DNA of 64,000 bases, taken from assembly GCA_009937425.1 (NCBI GenBank), contig JAACFO010000001.1, positions 1 through 64,000 on the forward strand. Direction: 5' to 3'. Source of the DNA: Gammaproteobacteria bacterium. Lineage in GTDB: Bacteria; Pseudomonadota; Gammaproteobacteria; HK1. The translations under genes were made by a program, and so were the position numbers. The number at the start of each line of letters is the position of its first letter. Positions within the stretch are counted from its first letter, which is position 1. Positions 1-8,698 of the stretch are shown piece after piece. The notes under the pieces are model-generated. The model had not been told where the DNA came from and ran no database searches. It was given only the letters and a program-made list of their open reading frames with translations.

Positions 1-2
1 CC

Positions 3-1055
3 CTGGCGCGCCTAGGTGGCGATGAATTCGGCGTGCTGTTAGAGAATTGCTCCATGCACGTGGCGGAGCGAGTCGCCAACGCACTGCGCCGTACGATCGA
101 AGACTTTCGTTTTGTCTGGGAGAAACAGGTATTTAATATCGGCGTAAGTATCGGTGTCGTGCCAATCCAGGGTGCCGGACAGACGGTGTCGAGCATTCTC
201 AGTGCGGCCGATGCGGCCTGTTACGCAGCCAAGGACCGTGGCCGCAATCGGATCCACATCTACCACGAAGGGGACGTGGAGCTGGCACGGCGCCACGGTG
301 AGATGCGCTGGGTGACTCGGATTCAGGCCGCGTTGGATGAAAACCGGTTTGAGCTTGCGCGGCAACCCATTGTTGCCCTATCCGCTGGCGCCGGCGAAGA
401 CGCTCACTACGAGCTGCTCCTGCGTATGCGTGACGAAGACGGTAATATCGTACTACCGGACGCATTCCTGCCAGCGGCCGAGCGCTACAACCTGTCGGTC
501 AAACTGGATCGCTGGGTAGTGCGGGAAGCTTTTCGCCTTCTGACTCAGAATCCGGTTCACCTCGAGCAGCTGTATCTGTGTTCCATAAATCTTTCGGGTG
601 TCTCCCTGGCGGACGAGGATTTTCTGATTTTCGTGGCCACGGAATTCGCGTCGACGGGCCTGCCTCCGGGAAAAGTGTGCTTCGAGATTACCGAGACGGC
701 GGCTATCGCCAACCTATCCGGTGCCATGCGCTTTATCGAAGTACTGCGGCGGATTGGCTGCCGTTTCGCGCTGGATGATTTCGGTAGCGGCTTGTCTTCT
801 TTTGCATACCTGAAGAGCTTGCCGGTAGATTTTCTAAAAATCGACGGAGTATTTGTCAAGGATATCGTTGAAGATCCCATCGACCGCGAGCTGGTGCGCT
901 CCATTAATGAAATCGGACACGTGATGGGAAAACGCACGATCGCCGAGTTCGTGGAAAATCGCGAAATTCTGGCGGCACTGGGGGAGATCGGCGTCGACTA
1001 CGCGCAAGGCTTCGAGCTCGGAAAACCGACACTACTACCGAAACGGCAGTTCTAA
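3..1055 (+). CDS. GGDEF-EAL cyclic-di-GMP protein, 5' end missing
   Basis: The frame is open from the first bases and reads through an intact GGDEF signature just upstream of the GTG used by the ORF track, so the true gene starts outside the window. What remains is the end of a diguanylate cyclase domain, up to about residue 85 of the 340-aa track ORF, followed by an EAL phosphodiesterase domain (about 105-335). The EAL motif reads ELLLR, and the catalytic DDFGSG motif and the ITET segment are present, so c-di-GMP hydrolysis is plausible. Any sensory domain lies upstream and cannot be judged. Its TAA stop overlaps the TAG stop of convergent korB (CTAA). A PilZ c-di-GMP receptor candidate lies about 6 kb away. 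Confidence 0.93.
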   Translation: MARLGGDEFGVLLENCSMHVAERVANALRRTIEDFRFVWEKQVFNIGVSIGVVPIQGAGQTVSSILSAADAACYAAKDRGRNRIHIYHEGDVELARRHGEMRWVTRIQAALDENRFELARQPIVALSAGAGEDAHYELLLRMRDEDGNIVLPDAFLPAAERYNLSVKLDRWVVREAFRLLTQNPVHLEQLYLCSINLSGVSLADEDFLIFVATEFASTGLPPGKVCFEITETAAIANLSGAMRFIEVLRRIGCRFALDDFGSGLSSFAYLKSLPVDFLKIDGVFVKDIVEDPIDRELVRSINEIGHVMGKRTIAEFVENREILAALGEIGVDYAQGFELGKPTLLPKRQF

Positions 1056-2107
1056 CGGAATCGGTTCTGAAGCTCGGTCAGGGCATCCGCGCCCGGGCAC
1101 AATTCCTCGAAGGGAACATCGATCAGGTCTTCCTCGATCGTATGCGCAAGAGTGTGCATGTCCGCGCGGTCTTCATCGATGTAAAGCAATCCCGTGACGA
1201 TCTCACCGCGCTCCTGGTGCTCCTGAACGTAGGCAAAGGCCCGGGATCGGTCGATGGGATCATAATCCTGGTCGACCTTGCGCAACAGAACGTGGCTGCC
1301 ATCGTGCAGCTCCACCGAAATCGTCTCTCCCTCCAGGGATTGCGCGCTGATGGGTTGCGCCGGCGGGACGAAATCCAGGCGAATGGCGCGGTGAAAGTTC
1401 TGGCGCGTGTGTGCGTAACTCTTGGTGGAGTCTTCGTGATCGTTAAAGGTCACGCAGGGCGACAGCACGTCGAGCATCGCGAACCCTTTGTGGTTCAGAC
1501 CAGCCTTGATCAATGGCACGAGCTGCTCTTTGTCGCCGGAGAAACCGCGCGCGATAAATGTGCCGCCCAGCCCGAGGGCCGTGACCACCGGGTCTATGGG
1601 TTGTTGCTCGTTGACCTCGCCCTTTTTGGCCTTGGTACCGACATCCGCCGAAGCGGAAAACTGGCCCTTGGTGAGGCCGTAGACTCCATTGTTTTCGATG
1701 ATGTAGAGCATATTCAGGTTGCGCCTCAAAGCGTGCGCAAACTGGCCGAAGCCGATGGAAAGCGAGTCACCGTCACCGGACACGCCGATGCAATACAGGC
1801 TCCTGTGGACCGCATTCGATCCTGTGGCAACGGCGGGCATGCGCCCGTGCACGGCATTGATACCGTGGGCCGCGCCGAGAAAGTAGGCCGGTGTCTTCGA
1901 AGAACAGCCGATCCCCGAGAACTTCGCTACCTTATGCGGAGGAATGTCGAGTTCGAAAATGGCTTGTATCAGTGCCGCGCTGATGGAATCGTGCCCACAC
2001 CCTGCACACAGCGAAGAAATCGTACCCTCGTAGTCGCGCATGGTGAGGTCCAGGGCATTTCTGGCCTGGCCGATATAGTTAATCTTGGGTTTGGCGATAA
2101 ATGTCAT
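1052..2107 (-). CDS. korB: 2-oxoacid:ferredoxin oxidoreductase beta subunit (KorB-like)
   Basis: TPP-binding beta subunit of a 2-oxoacid:ferredoxin oxidoreductase, which oxidatively decarboxylates a 2-oxoacid (probably 2-oxoglutarate) to acyl-CoA while reducing ferredoxin. Visible motifs are CAGCG and GIGCSS (cluster cysteines), GDGDS (TPP/Mg) and NNGVYGLTKGQ. I chose the ATG at 2107 (351 aa) rather than the track start at 2161, because it gives a 4-base ATGA overlap with the stop of korA and drops an atypical 18-residue extension. It is the third gene of a tightly coupled operon. Substrate preference (2-oxoglutarate versus pyruvate) cannot be proven from sequence; the size and two-subunit form fit KorAB. 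Confidence 0.9.
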   Translation of the reverse strand: MTFIAKPKINYIGQARNALDLTMRDYEGTISSLCAGCGHDSISAALIQAIFELDIPPHKVAKFSGIGCSSKTPAYFLGAAHGINAVHGRMPAVATGSNAVHRSLYCIGVSGDGDSLSIGFGQFAHALRRNLNMLYIIENNGVYGLTKGQFSASADVGTKAKKGEVNEQQPIDPVVTALGLGGTFIARGFSGDKEQLVPLIKAGLNHKGFAMLDVLSPCVTFNDHEDSTKSYAHTRQNFHRAIRLDFVPPAQPISAQSLEGETISVELHDGSHVLLRKVDQDYDPIDRSRAFAYVQEHQERGEIVTGLLYIDEDRADMHTLAHTIEEDLIDVPFEELCPGADALTELQNRFR

Positions 2108-3924
2108 GCCGCGGCACTCTGTTTGACCTGCTCGTAAATTGCCGTGTATATCGTCGGACAATCAATGGGCGCGCCGCTGTAGTGGAGGATGGAAATGAGT
2201 CGATCCTTCACGACGTCCATTTCCAGACTCAGCAGTGATCGCAATTGCGCGTCGCGATTCTGTTCCACGACGAAAATTCGCTCATGGTCGTCCAGGAATG
2301 CCTGCACGTCGGTGCCGAAAGGAAACGCGCGAAGCCTGAGGTAGTCGACGTGCATGCCCTGCTCGGCAAGTAACTCGACGACTTCCCGAACCGCGCCGTC
2401 GCAGCTTCCGATTGAGATTACACCCCAAGTGGTAGTCTGTCCGGCGCTGCGCAACACCGCTTTGGGCACCATCTCCGTCGCCGTTTCGAACTTGCGCGTA
2501 AGCCGGTCCATACCGTCCTGATACTCGTCGGGCTTCTCGGTGTAGCGGGCCACCACGTTGTGCCCGGAGCCCCGGGTAAAGTATCCCCCCTTGGGGTGCA
2601 CGCCCGGGTAGGTGCGGTAGCAGATTCCGTCACCGTCGGCGTCGAAGTAGCGTTGAAACTGGGGCAGCTGCTCGAGCTCGTCGGCGTCGAGCACCTTGCC
2701 CCGATCCGGCTGATAGTCATCGTCCCACTGGAGCTTCGGGCACATCCAATCGTTCATACCGATATACAGATCGCTCATCACGATCACCGGCGTCTGCAGT
2801 CGCTCGGCGAGATCGAACGCCGTGACGGCAAGGTGGAAGCACTCTTTCGGGTTTGCCGGGAACAACAGCACATGCCGCGTATCGCCGTGGGACGCGAAGG
2901 CGCAGGTAAGCAGGTCGGACTGCTGGGTGCGCGTCGGCAGTCCGGTTGACGGACCTGCCCGCTGCACGTCGAATAGCACCAGCGGCACTTCGGCGAAATA
3001 GGCGAAGCCCAGAAACTCATTCATCAGCGAGATCCCGGGGCCGCTGGTGGCCGTGAATGCCCGGGCGCCGCTCCAGCCGGCACCGACGGTCATGCCGATC
3101 GCGCCGAGCTCATCCTCCGCCTGGACAATACAGAAGCGGTTTTTCCCGGTAGCCGGGACTTTGCGATACTGCTCGCAGAGGCCGCGAAAACCATCCATGA
3201 GTGATGTCGACGGCGTGATCGGGTACCAGGCCGCAAAGGTTGCACCGGCATACACGCAACCGAGAGCGGCGGCGGTGTTGCCATCTATCAGAATATGTTC
3301 TTTGGTCTCGTCCAGGCCTTTCAGATGCGTCCCCAGCGGGCACGATATGTGCTGCTTCGCGTAGTTGAAACCGAGATCGATGGCTTCGAGATTAGGTCCA
3401 ACGAGTTTCGGTTTTACGGCAAAGGTATCTTCAATAAGCTCTCGCAACACGTCCATGTCCATATCCAGGAGCGCCGCGACCACTCCGACGTAGGCGACAT
3501 TCTTCATCAGAATGCGTGCGCGCACGCCGATAAAAGCATCGTTGCACATCCGAGCGAGGGGAACGCCGAGGATTTCCACATCATCGCGAACCAGAGTGGT
3601 GTCACGCGGCCAGGTGGAATCGTAAATGAGGGTGCCGCCGGGACTTACCTCCGCCAGATCCTGGCGGTAAGTTTCGGCGTTCATGGCCACCATGATGTCG
3701 ACCCGGCCCGAGCGTGCAAGATGACCGTGGTGATTGACGCGAATCTCGAACCAGGTGGGCAGGCCCTGAATGTTGGACGGGAAGTAGTTCCTTCCCATAA
3801 CCGGAATGCCCATGCGGAAAATTGCCCGCATCAAAAGGCTGTTGGCGCTCGCCGAACCCGTCCCGTTGACGGTGGCAAGCTTGATAACCAGATTGTTCAG
3901 CCCGCCTTTTTGTAAGGCTTCCAT
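2104..3924 (-). CDS. korA: 2-oxoacid:ferredoxin oxidoreductase fused gamma-alpha subunit (KorA-like)
   Basis: 606-aa partner of KorB. The first roughly 190 residues form the gamma (POR/KOR) domain, recognisable by NGTGSASANSLL and GRNYFPSNIQG. The remainder is the alpha pyrimidine-binding and C-terminal domains, with AAWYPITPSTSLMDG and ATSGPGISLMNEF. This gamma-alpha fusion is usual for two-subunit 2-oxoglutarate:ferredoxin oxidoreductases. The ATG at 3924 overlaps the upstream flavoprotein gene by 28 bases, and the stop overlaps korB by 4, indicating translational coupling. No separate ferredoxin (delta) subunit is present in the operon; the flavoprotein carries two 4Fe-4S motifs that could serve as the electron partner (inference). 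Confidence 0.9.
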   Translation of the reverse strand: MEALQKGGLNNLVIKLATVNGTGSASANSLLMRAIFRMGIPVMGRNYFPSNIQGLPTWFEIRVNHHGHLARSGRVDIMVAMNAETYRQDLAEVSPGGTLIYDSTWPRDTTLVRDDVEILGVPLARMCNDAFIGVRARILMKNVAYVGVVAALLDMDMDVLRELIEDTFAVKPKLVGPNLEAIDLGFNYAKQHISCPLGTHLKGLDETKEHILIDGNTAAALGCVYAGATFAAWYPITPSTSLMDGFRGLCEQYRKVPATGKNRFCIVQAEDELGAIGMTVGAGWSGARAFTATSGPGISLMNEFLGFAYFAEVPLVLFDVQRAGPSTGLPTRTQQSDLLTCAFASHGDTRHVLLFPANPKECFHLAVTAFDLAERLQTPVIVMSDLYIGMNDWMCPKLQWDDDYQPDRGKVLDADELEQLPQFQRYFDADGDGICYRTYPGVHPKGGYFTRGSGHNVVARYTEKPDEYQDGMDRLTRKFETATEMVPKAVLRSAGQTTTWGVISIGSCDGAVREVVELLAEQGMHVDYLRLRAFPFGTDVQAFLDDHERIFVVEQNRDAQLRSLLSLEMDVVKDRLISILHYSGAPIDCPTIYTAIYEQVKQSAAA

Positions 3925-5708
3925 AAGTCATCACCGCCAGCTTCATCGCTGGCATAGGGCACACGCAGCGTCGACTTCTGCATATCCCAGGCAGCGGTCG
4001 GGCAGCGCTCGGCGCACAACCCGCAGTGCACGCAGACATTCTCATCCTTTACCATGACCCTGCCAGTCTGCTTCAGCGGTCCGGATACGAACATTGGTTG
4101 TTCGGCATTCAGTGTCGCGACCTTGAGTCGCTTACGCAGGTCTTCCTCTTCACCATTGCGCGCGATGGTCAAGCAGTCGACGGGGCACACGTCGATGCAC
4201 GCATCGCACTCGATGCAAAGCGAGTCGGTAAATACGGTCTGAATATCGCAGTTGAGACAACGTTCGACCTCTTGCCGCGTCTGCTCAGACGTAAACCCCA
4301 GCTCCACTTCGATCTCGAGTTTCTTGAATCGCGTTTCGAGGTCGACCCGAGGCATCGACAGGCGCGCCAGAGAGCTGTAGTCATTACTATAGCTCCATTC
4401 ATGGATGCCCATCTTGCGGCTACTGAGGTGCATGCCCGGAGAAAGTCGGTCGCTCACCGACTCCCCCTGACAGTACTTGTGAATCGAAATTGCCGCCTGA
4501 TGGCCGTGCTCCACGGCCCAGATGATGTTCTTTGGACCGAAGGCGGCATCCCCACCGAAGAACACGTCGCTGCGCGTGGATTGGAAGGTCGCCTGGTCAA
4601 CTACGGGCATGTTCCATTTGTCAAAATCTATACCGATATCCCGCTCGATAAAGGGAAAAGCATTCTCCTGACCAACGGCGAGAATCACATCATCACAGGG
4701 AAGGATCACCTCGTCCACCGTAGTGGACTTGAGCTGTCCGTTCTCGTCCTCGCTCCACTCCACGCGGGAGAACTTCATACCCGTGAGTTTTCCATTCTCG
4801 ACGACATAAGCTTCCGGTGAATGATTGAGCAGCAGCTCTACACGCTCCTCCTCCGCATCCTCCAGCTCCCAGTCCGACGCCTTGAGCAGATGCCGCGGTT
4901 TTCGCGCCACCACCTTGACGTCCTTGCCCCCGAGACGCAGCGACGTCCGGCAGCAGTCCATGGCGGTATTTCCACCGCCGATGATCAACACCCGCTCACC
5001 GATGCTGTGCACATGCCCGAATGCCACCGAGGTGAGCCAGGTAATTCCGATATGGATATTCTCGGTCTCGTAGCGTCCGGGCATCTCGAGGTTCTTGCCG
5101 GTGGGTGCGCCGGTGCCGATGAAAACGGCGTCGTAACCCTCATCCAGCAAAGCCTCGAGGCTCTCGACGGGGGTGTCGAGGCGCAAATCCACGCCGAATT
5201 CGACGATCGTATCAATCTCATCGTCGATGACGCGCCCGGGAAGGCGAAAGGACGGAATATTTGTGCGCATGAGCCCACCGGTGCGGCTCAGGGATTCGTA
5301 GACCACGCATTCATAGCCCAGAGGCATCAAATCGTTTGCCACCGTCAAAGAAGCGCAGCCAGCACCGATCAGCGCAATGCGCTTACCGTTCTTTTTGCCG
5401 GGGATCTTCGGCAGCCGATCCTTGATTTCATCACGGTGGTCCGCCGCCACCCGCTTCAGGCGGCAAATGGACACGGGCTTTGCGTCGATGCGTCCGCGTC
5501 GACAGGCGGGCTCGCAGGGACGGTCGCAAACGCGCCCGAGAATACCGGGGAAAACATTCGACTCGCGGTTGAGGAGGTAGGCGTCGGCGAACCGGCCCTG
5601 GGCGATCAAGCGAATATATTCCGGCACATCCGTATGGGCTGGACACGCCCATTGGCAATCCACCACACGGTGGAAGTAGTCCGGCTGAGACGTGTCTGTT
5701 GGCTTCAC
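3897..5708 (-). CDS. GltD-like FAD/NAD(P) oxidoreductase with C-terminal 2[4Fe-4S] ferredoxin domain
   Basis: 603-aa flavoprotein heading the kor operon. The N-terminus (about 1-110) has the GltD/DPYD-type cysteine set (CQWAC, then CDRPCEPAC). An FAD Rossmann motif follows near residue 115, written GAGCASL instead of the usual GAGPAGL, then an NAD(P) Rossmann near 245 (IIGGGNTAMDCC). The C-terminus has two ferredoxin motifs, CIECDACIDVCP and CVHCGLCAERCP. No glutamate synthase large subunit is nearby, so it is not simply gltD. Position and overlap with korA suggest it moves electrons between NAD(P)H and the Kor ferredoxin pool. The start is GTG at 5708 with no obvious Shine-Dalgarno sequence. 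Confidence 0.88.
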   Translation of the reverse strand: MKPTDTSQPDYFHRVVDCQWACPAHTDVPEYIRLIAQGRFADAYLLNRESNVFPGILGRVCDRPCEPACRRGRIDAKPVSICRLKRVAADHRDEIKDRLPKIPGKKNGKRIALIGAGCASLTVANDLMPLGYECVVYESLSRTGGLMRTNIPSFRLPGRVIDDEIDTIVEFGVDLRLDTPVESLEALLDEGYDAVFIGTGAPTGKNLEMPGRYETENIHIGITWLTSVAFGHVHSIGERVLIIGGGNTAMDCCRTSLRLGGKDVKVVARKPRHLLKASDWELEDAEEERVELLLNHSPEAYVVENGKLTGMKFSRVEWSEDENGQLKSTTVDEVILPCDDVILAVGQENAFPFIERDIGIDFDKWNMPVVDQATFQSTRSDVFFGGDAAFGPKNIIWAVEHGHQAAISIHKYCQGESVSDRLSPGMHLSSRKMGIHEWSYSNDYSSLARLSMPRVDLETRFKKLEIEVELGFTSEQTRQEVERCLNCDIQTVFTDSLCIECDACIDVCPVDCLTIARNGEEEDLRKRLKVATLNAEQPMFVSGPLKQTGRVMVKDENVCVHCGLCAERCPTAAWDMQKSTLRVPYASDEAGGDDLWKPYKKAG

Positions 5709-5909
5709 GTGTGTGTCTCGAGCACCTGCAAACTCAGGCGACCCACACGAGCCTCCCCCTGATTGTTATCTGCTGGTGCAAGACTACGGATTAGACAAAA
5801 GAATTCAAGGGGAAACATGAAATATTTAAAGTTCTAAATCATGTGGCGTAAAAGGCACTGCAATGCCCGATATCGGTGACGTCGGAAAAGGGCCAATACC
5901 GCCGGGAGC

Positions 5910-6608
5910 CTATTCCCCCAGCATCGATTCCACCAGCTGGTTGAGACCGGCGAAGTCGCGAATCAGTAGAGATTTCTGCTGACGTTTTATCAGGCCCCGT
6001 CGCGTGAGGCTCGCGAGTTCCCGGGAGACCGCTTCGCGCCGGGTATTGACCCGGGCGGCGATGTCGGCGCTGGTGGGTAATGGGGAGATGGTCGCGGTGT
6101 TGTCATCGCCCAGGGAGTCCTCGGCCAGTCGTATCAGCTCGGCGCGAATGCGGCTTTGAACGTCCAGCGTGCGCATCTCGTAGAGGCGCTGGGAGTACAG
6201 ACGCACCAGCCGTGCGAGGCGTTGCAGCACGGCGTCCGCCACCGACGGGTGATTGCTGATGGCCTCCCGGAAGGCGGCCTCCGGCATGGCGACCAGAAGC
6301 GTTTCCGCCACGGCGACCACGCTGGCGGAGCGCTGCTCCCCGTCGATGGCGGCCAGCTCGCCGAACATCTCTCCATCCTCCAGGTCTCGGTAGGAGATCT
6401 CCTTGCCCGAGCGGGAATGGATGACCACGCGCACCGTTCCAGAGACGACGAAAAAGACATCGGCGGAATCGTCCTGGTAGGCGATCACCTGGCGCTTCGC
6501 CTCGTAGCGCTCGAAACGGCAGGCACCCGCCACCGCCATCAGGGATTCGTCGTCCAGTCCCGTGAAAGGCGCGATTTTCGACAGCGCGCGTACCAGCCGG
6601 TCGTACAT
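5910..6608 (-). CDS. Crp/Fnr-family transcriptional regulator
   Basis: 232 aa. The cyclic-nucleotide-binding fold occupies about residues 15-130, with a phosphate-binding cassette FGELAAIDGEQRSAS that keeps the Glu and Arg-Ser positions used by CRP for cyclic nucleotide. A C-terminal winged helix-turn-helix lies around 175-220 (TSADIAARVNTRREAVSREL). The N-terminal cysteine cluster of FNR is absent, so oxygen sensing by an Fe-S cluster is unlikely. It lies downstream of the PilZ gene in the same direction, separated by two hairpins that may terminate or attenuate transcription. Target genes are unknown; regulation of the adjacent kor operon is only a guess from position. Confidence 0.9.
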   Translation of the reverse strand: MYDRLVRALSKIAPFTGLDDESLMAVAGACRFERYEAKRQVIAYQDDSADVFFVVSGTVRVVIHSRSGKEISYRDLEDGEMFGELAAIDGEQRSASVVAVAETLLVAMPEAAFREAISNHPSVADAVLQRLARLVRLYSQRLYEMRTLDVQSRIRAELIRLAEDSLGDDNTATISPLPTSADIAARVNTRREAVSRELASLTRRGLIKRQQKSLLIRDFAGLNQLVESMLGE

Positions 6609-6623
6609 AGGTATACAGGTACG

Positions 6624-6646
6624 GAAAAACCCGCTGCCAAGGCAGC
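6624..6646 (-). terminator. Possible intrinsic terminator between PilZ gene and crp-like gene
   Basis: On the minus strand the sequence reads GCTGCC TT GGCAGC followed by GGGTTTTTCC. That is a six-base GC-rich stem (tight loop) and a T tract, in the direction of the PilZ transcript. It lies only about 15 bases before the crp-like start codon, so it could also act as an attenuator if both genes share a message. Confidence 0.4.
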
Positions 6647-6672
6647 TTCGGAGGGTGATTGTAAGGCAATAC

Positions 6673-6700
6673 CCTGTAGACAGCCGAGCGGCTGTACAGG
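6673..6700. promoter_or_regulatory. Long imperfect palindrome upstream of crp-like gene
   Basis: CCTGTA-ga-CAGCCG-ag-CGGCTG-TACAGG gives 12 paired bases with a two-base bulge. It lies between the PilZ gene and the crp-like gene and has no T tract. It could be an operator (for example for autoregulation) or an RNA hairpin; the sequence alone does not decide. Confidence 0.4.
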
Positions 6701-6725
6701 TTCAGTGATGGGGTGGGGCGGCGGC

Positions 6726-7115
6726 TTAAGCCTCGCGCACGTCTTCCAGCGCGTCGCTGCTGTTCTCTGCGAGTACTTTCTGCCACTGCTTGAAGTCCTC
6801 GGTGTCCGTTTCTTTGAGCTCCACGCCGACCAGATAGCGTTTCCCTTCATCGAGCTCCTGACACCATTTGACCTCGCCGGCGAGATAGAACTTGGTGGGA
6901 TGGTTGGAAACCTCGACCCAGAGCTCCAGCAAAAAACCTTCCTGCACCGACTGATCCAGCTGAATGCGGAGACCGTTGGCCGATACATCCTTGGTCGAAC
7001 AGCGCACGACCGTTCCCGGCGGCAAGGTGTCGCGGGTCGACGAGACGATCTGGACAACGACTCTTTCATCGCGCGTTTGGCGGCTGTGCTGTCGGCGGTC
7101 CTGATTCTTGGACAT
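6726..7115 (-). CDS. PilZ-domain protein
   Basis: 129-aa single-domain protein. The two PilZ c-di-GMP-binding signatures are visible: RRQHSRQ near the N-terminus (RxxxR type) and DVSANGLRI around residues 43-51 (D/NxSxxG type). It should bind cyclic-di-GMP and relay it to a protein partner, acting in the cytoplasm. It is preceded by a reasonable minus-strand promoter and followed by a crp-like gene in the same direction. The GGDEF-EAL protein at the start of the window is the nearest possible source of signal. Confidence 0.9.
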   Translation of the reverse strand: MSKNQDRRQHSRQTRDERVVVQIVSSTRDTLPPGTVVRCSTKDVSANGLRIQLDQSVQEGFLLELWVEVSNHPTKFYLAGEVKWCQELDEGKRYLVGVELKETDTEDFKQWQKVLAENSSDALEDVREA

Positions 7116-7163
7116 AGGATTACCCTGAAGAATTAAACGAATAAACTCTGATAGTTTCGATGG

Positions 7164-7192
7164 CTTGTATGCAGTAGCGGCTTATTATGCAA
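7164..7192 (-). promoter_or_regulatory. Putative sigma70 promoter for the PilZ gene
   Basis: On the minus strand TTGCAT is followed after 17 bases by TACAAG, about 50 bases before the PilZ start codon. The spacing is ideal and the match to consensus moderate. Confidence 0.35.
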
Positions 7193-7306
7193 GCTAGTTT
7201 AGCCCGGCAATGTGTCCTCGTTGGCAGTAATCGGCACGCGCAGGCGATGCGCCTCACACCGGGATAAATCCTCTCCGGATCAAAGGCTTAATGAGTGCGG
7301 AAAGCC

Positions 7307-8698
7307 TCAGTTTTTGACCACGGGGGTAAGGCTGCTTGGCGCCAGTCCCGCCAGTGCCGTATCCAGGCGCCCGGGGGCACGACCCGCATCCTCCGCCATT
7401 TCCTTGCGCCCCACCGCAGCGAGAACGAGTCGCCCAACCAGGTAACGCGCAGGCTCCGTGGGCAGGAAGCGCTGCGGGCGTTGCTCCACCATGGGAGATG
7501 TCGCCCATTCGTCCTTTGCCCCGAGTACCAGGGATGCCAGAATCTTACCGCCCAGATACGAAGGGCCCACACCGTTGCCGGTGTAGCCGTGGCCGTAGAC
7601 GATGGAGGGGGCGCCGGGTAATCGGCCGAAATGCGGCAGGCCCGTGGCAGTGCGGGTAGCGGGCCCGCGCCAGGCACTGGCGATATCCACGCCGGCGAGG
7701 GAGGGATAGTGATAAGCCATCTCCCTGGCGAGCTCCTCGCGGCGCACAGACGGATCATCGAAGCGGCGCCCCAATCGACCTGCGAATGGGATCGCGCCAC
7801 CACTCTTTCCAAAGCACAGACGGCCGTCCGGCGTGCCGCGATAATAGTCGACCAGCAGCCGCGAGTCGGAAATGGCAATGCCGGTATGCAGACCGATCTC
7901 CTCGAGCCGCTCTCGTATCGGTCTGGTCATGACGACATCCGACGCTATTGGCAGGACGCTGCGGCGGAACACCGGCAGCTCGTGGGCCCAGGCGTTAAGA
8001 GCCAGGACCACCGTGTCCGCGGTCACCCTGGCGGCAGGGGTGTGCACTACCGGTGACGACCCGAGCCCGAGCCTGGTCATTGCTGTCTTCTCGTGGATTC
8101 GCACACCTTTCGCCAGGGCGACACGAGCAAGGGTGCGCGCTAACAGCGCTGGTTGTACGGTAGCGACGTCACCTTCGAATACGCCAGCCAGTTGCCGATC
8201 GCTGCCGCCAAGCTCGGCCACATGGCAGGATTCCAGCAGATCGAATGGCTCTAAACCGTGCTTCGCGAGCACCTCCACGGTCTCATTCCAGGCACCAAGC
8301 TGACTGGCGTTGCTGGCGGTCCATAGCCAGCCGCGGCGACGAAAGTGACCACCCAGGCCGTGGGCGTCACAAAAATCCCCGACAGCGCGTACCGCGGCTT
8401 GGGATTCGCGCAGCAGGCGCACACCTTCCTGGCCACCGCAGATCTTCAACAAGGTGCTGGCCTTCGACATCCAGGTCATGACGAACCCGGCGTTGCGCCC
8501 ACTGGCGCCGGACCCGCACAGATCGGCTTCGACGATGGTGATATCCACCGAGGGGTCCCGGCTTTTGAGTTCCAGCGCTGTCCACAACCCCGTGAATCCG
8601 CCGCCCACAATACAGACATCGGTACGCAGATCGTGCTCCAGAGGAACCGGCGACGCCGACTCGGCGTCGAAAGCCTGTTGGAGCCAGAAACTCCTCAC
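7307..8698 (-). CDS. FAD-dependent amine/amino-acid oxidoreductase (DAO family, OrdL/PuuB-like)
   Basis: 463-aa DadA/OrdL-type flavoprotein. The N-terminal dinucleotide fold is CIVGGGFTGLWTALEL (about 30-45), followed by the family signature SGASGRNAGFVMTW. The C-terminal FAD-binding segment includes YGHGYTGNGVGPSYLGG. The family oxidises amines or D/gamma-glutamyl amino acids at a carbon-nitrogen bond, with oxygen or quinone as acceptor; the substrate cannot be read from sequence. The GTG start overlaps the ytoQ stop by four bases (GTGA), so the two are co-translated. Confidence 0.85.
   Translation of the reverse strand: MRSFWLQQAFDAESASPVPLEHDLRTDVCIVGGGFTGLWTALELKSRDPSVDITIVEADLCGSGASGRNAGFVMTWMSKASTLLKICGGQEGVRLLRESQAAVRAVGDFCDAHGLGGHFRRRGWLWTASNASQLGAWNETVEVLAKHGLEPFDLLESCHVAELGGSDRQLAGVFEGDVATVQPALLARTLARVALAKGVRIHEKTAMTRLGLGSSPVVHTPAARVTADTVVLALNAWAHELPVFRRSVLPIASDVVMTRPIRERLEEIGLHTGIAISDSRLLVDYYRGTPDGRLCFGKSGGAIPFAGRLGRRFDDPSVRREELAREMAYHYPSLAGVDIASAWRGPATRTATGLPHFGRLPGAPSIVYGHGYTGNGVGPSYLGGKILASLVLGAKDEWATSPMVEQRPQRFLPTEPARYLVGRLVLAAVGRKEMAEDAGRAPGRLDTALAGLAPSSLTPVVKN

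Noticed and set aside
1142-2137. 331-aa plus-strand ORF
   Set aside because: Antisense shadow of korB; its sequence has no family features while korB has all catalytic motifs.
3897-5708. Call as glutamate synthase small subunit (gltD)
   Set aside because: No gltB nearby, an extra two-cluster ferredoxin tail, and translational overlap with korA.
5910-6608. Call as FNR oxygen sensor
   Set aside because: The N-terminal cysteine cluster needed for the 4Fe-4S sensor is absent.
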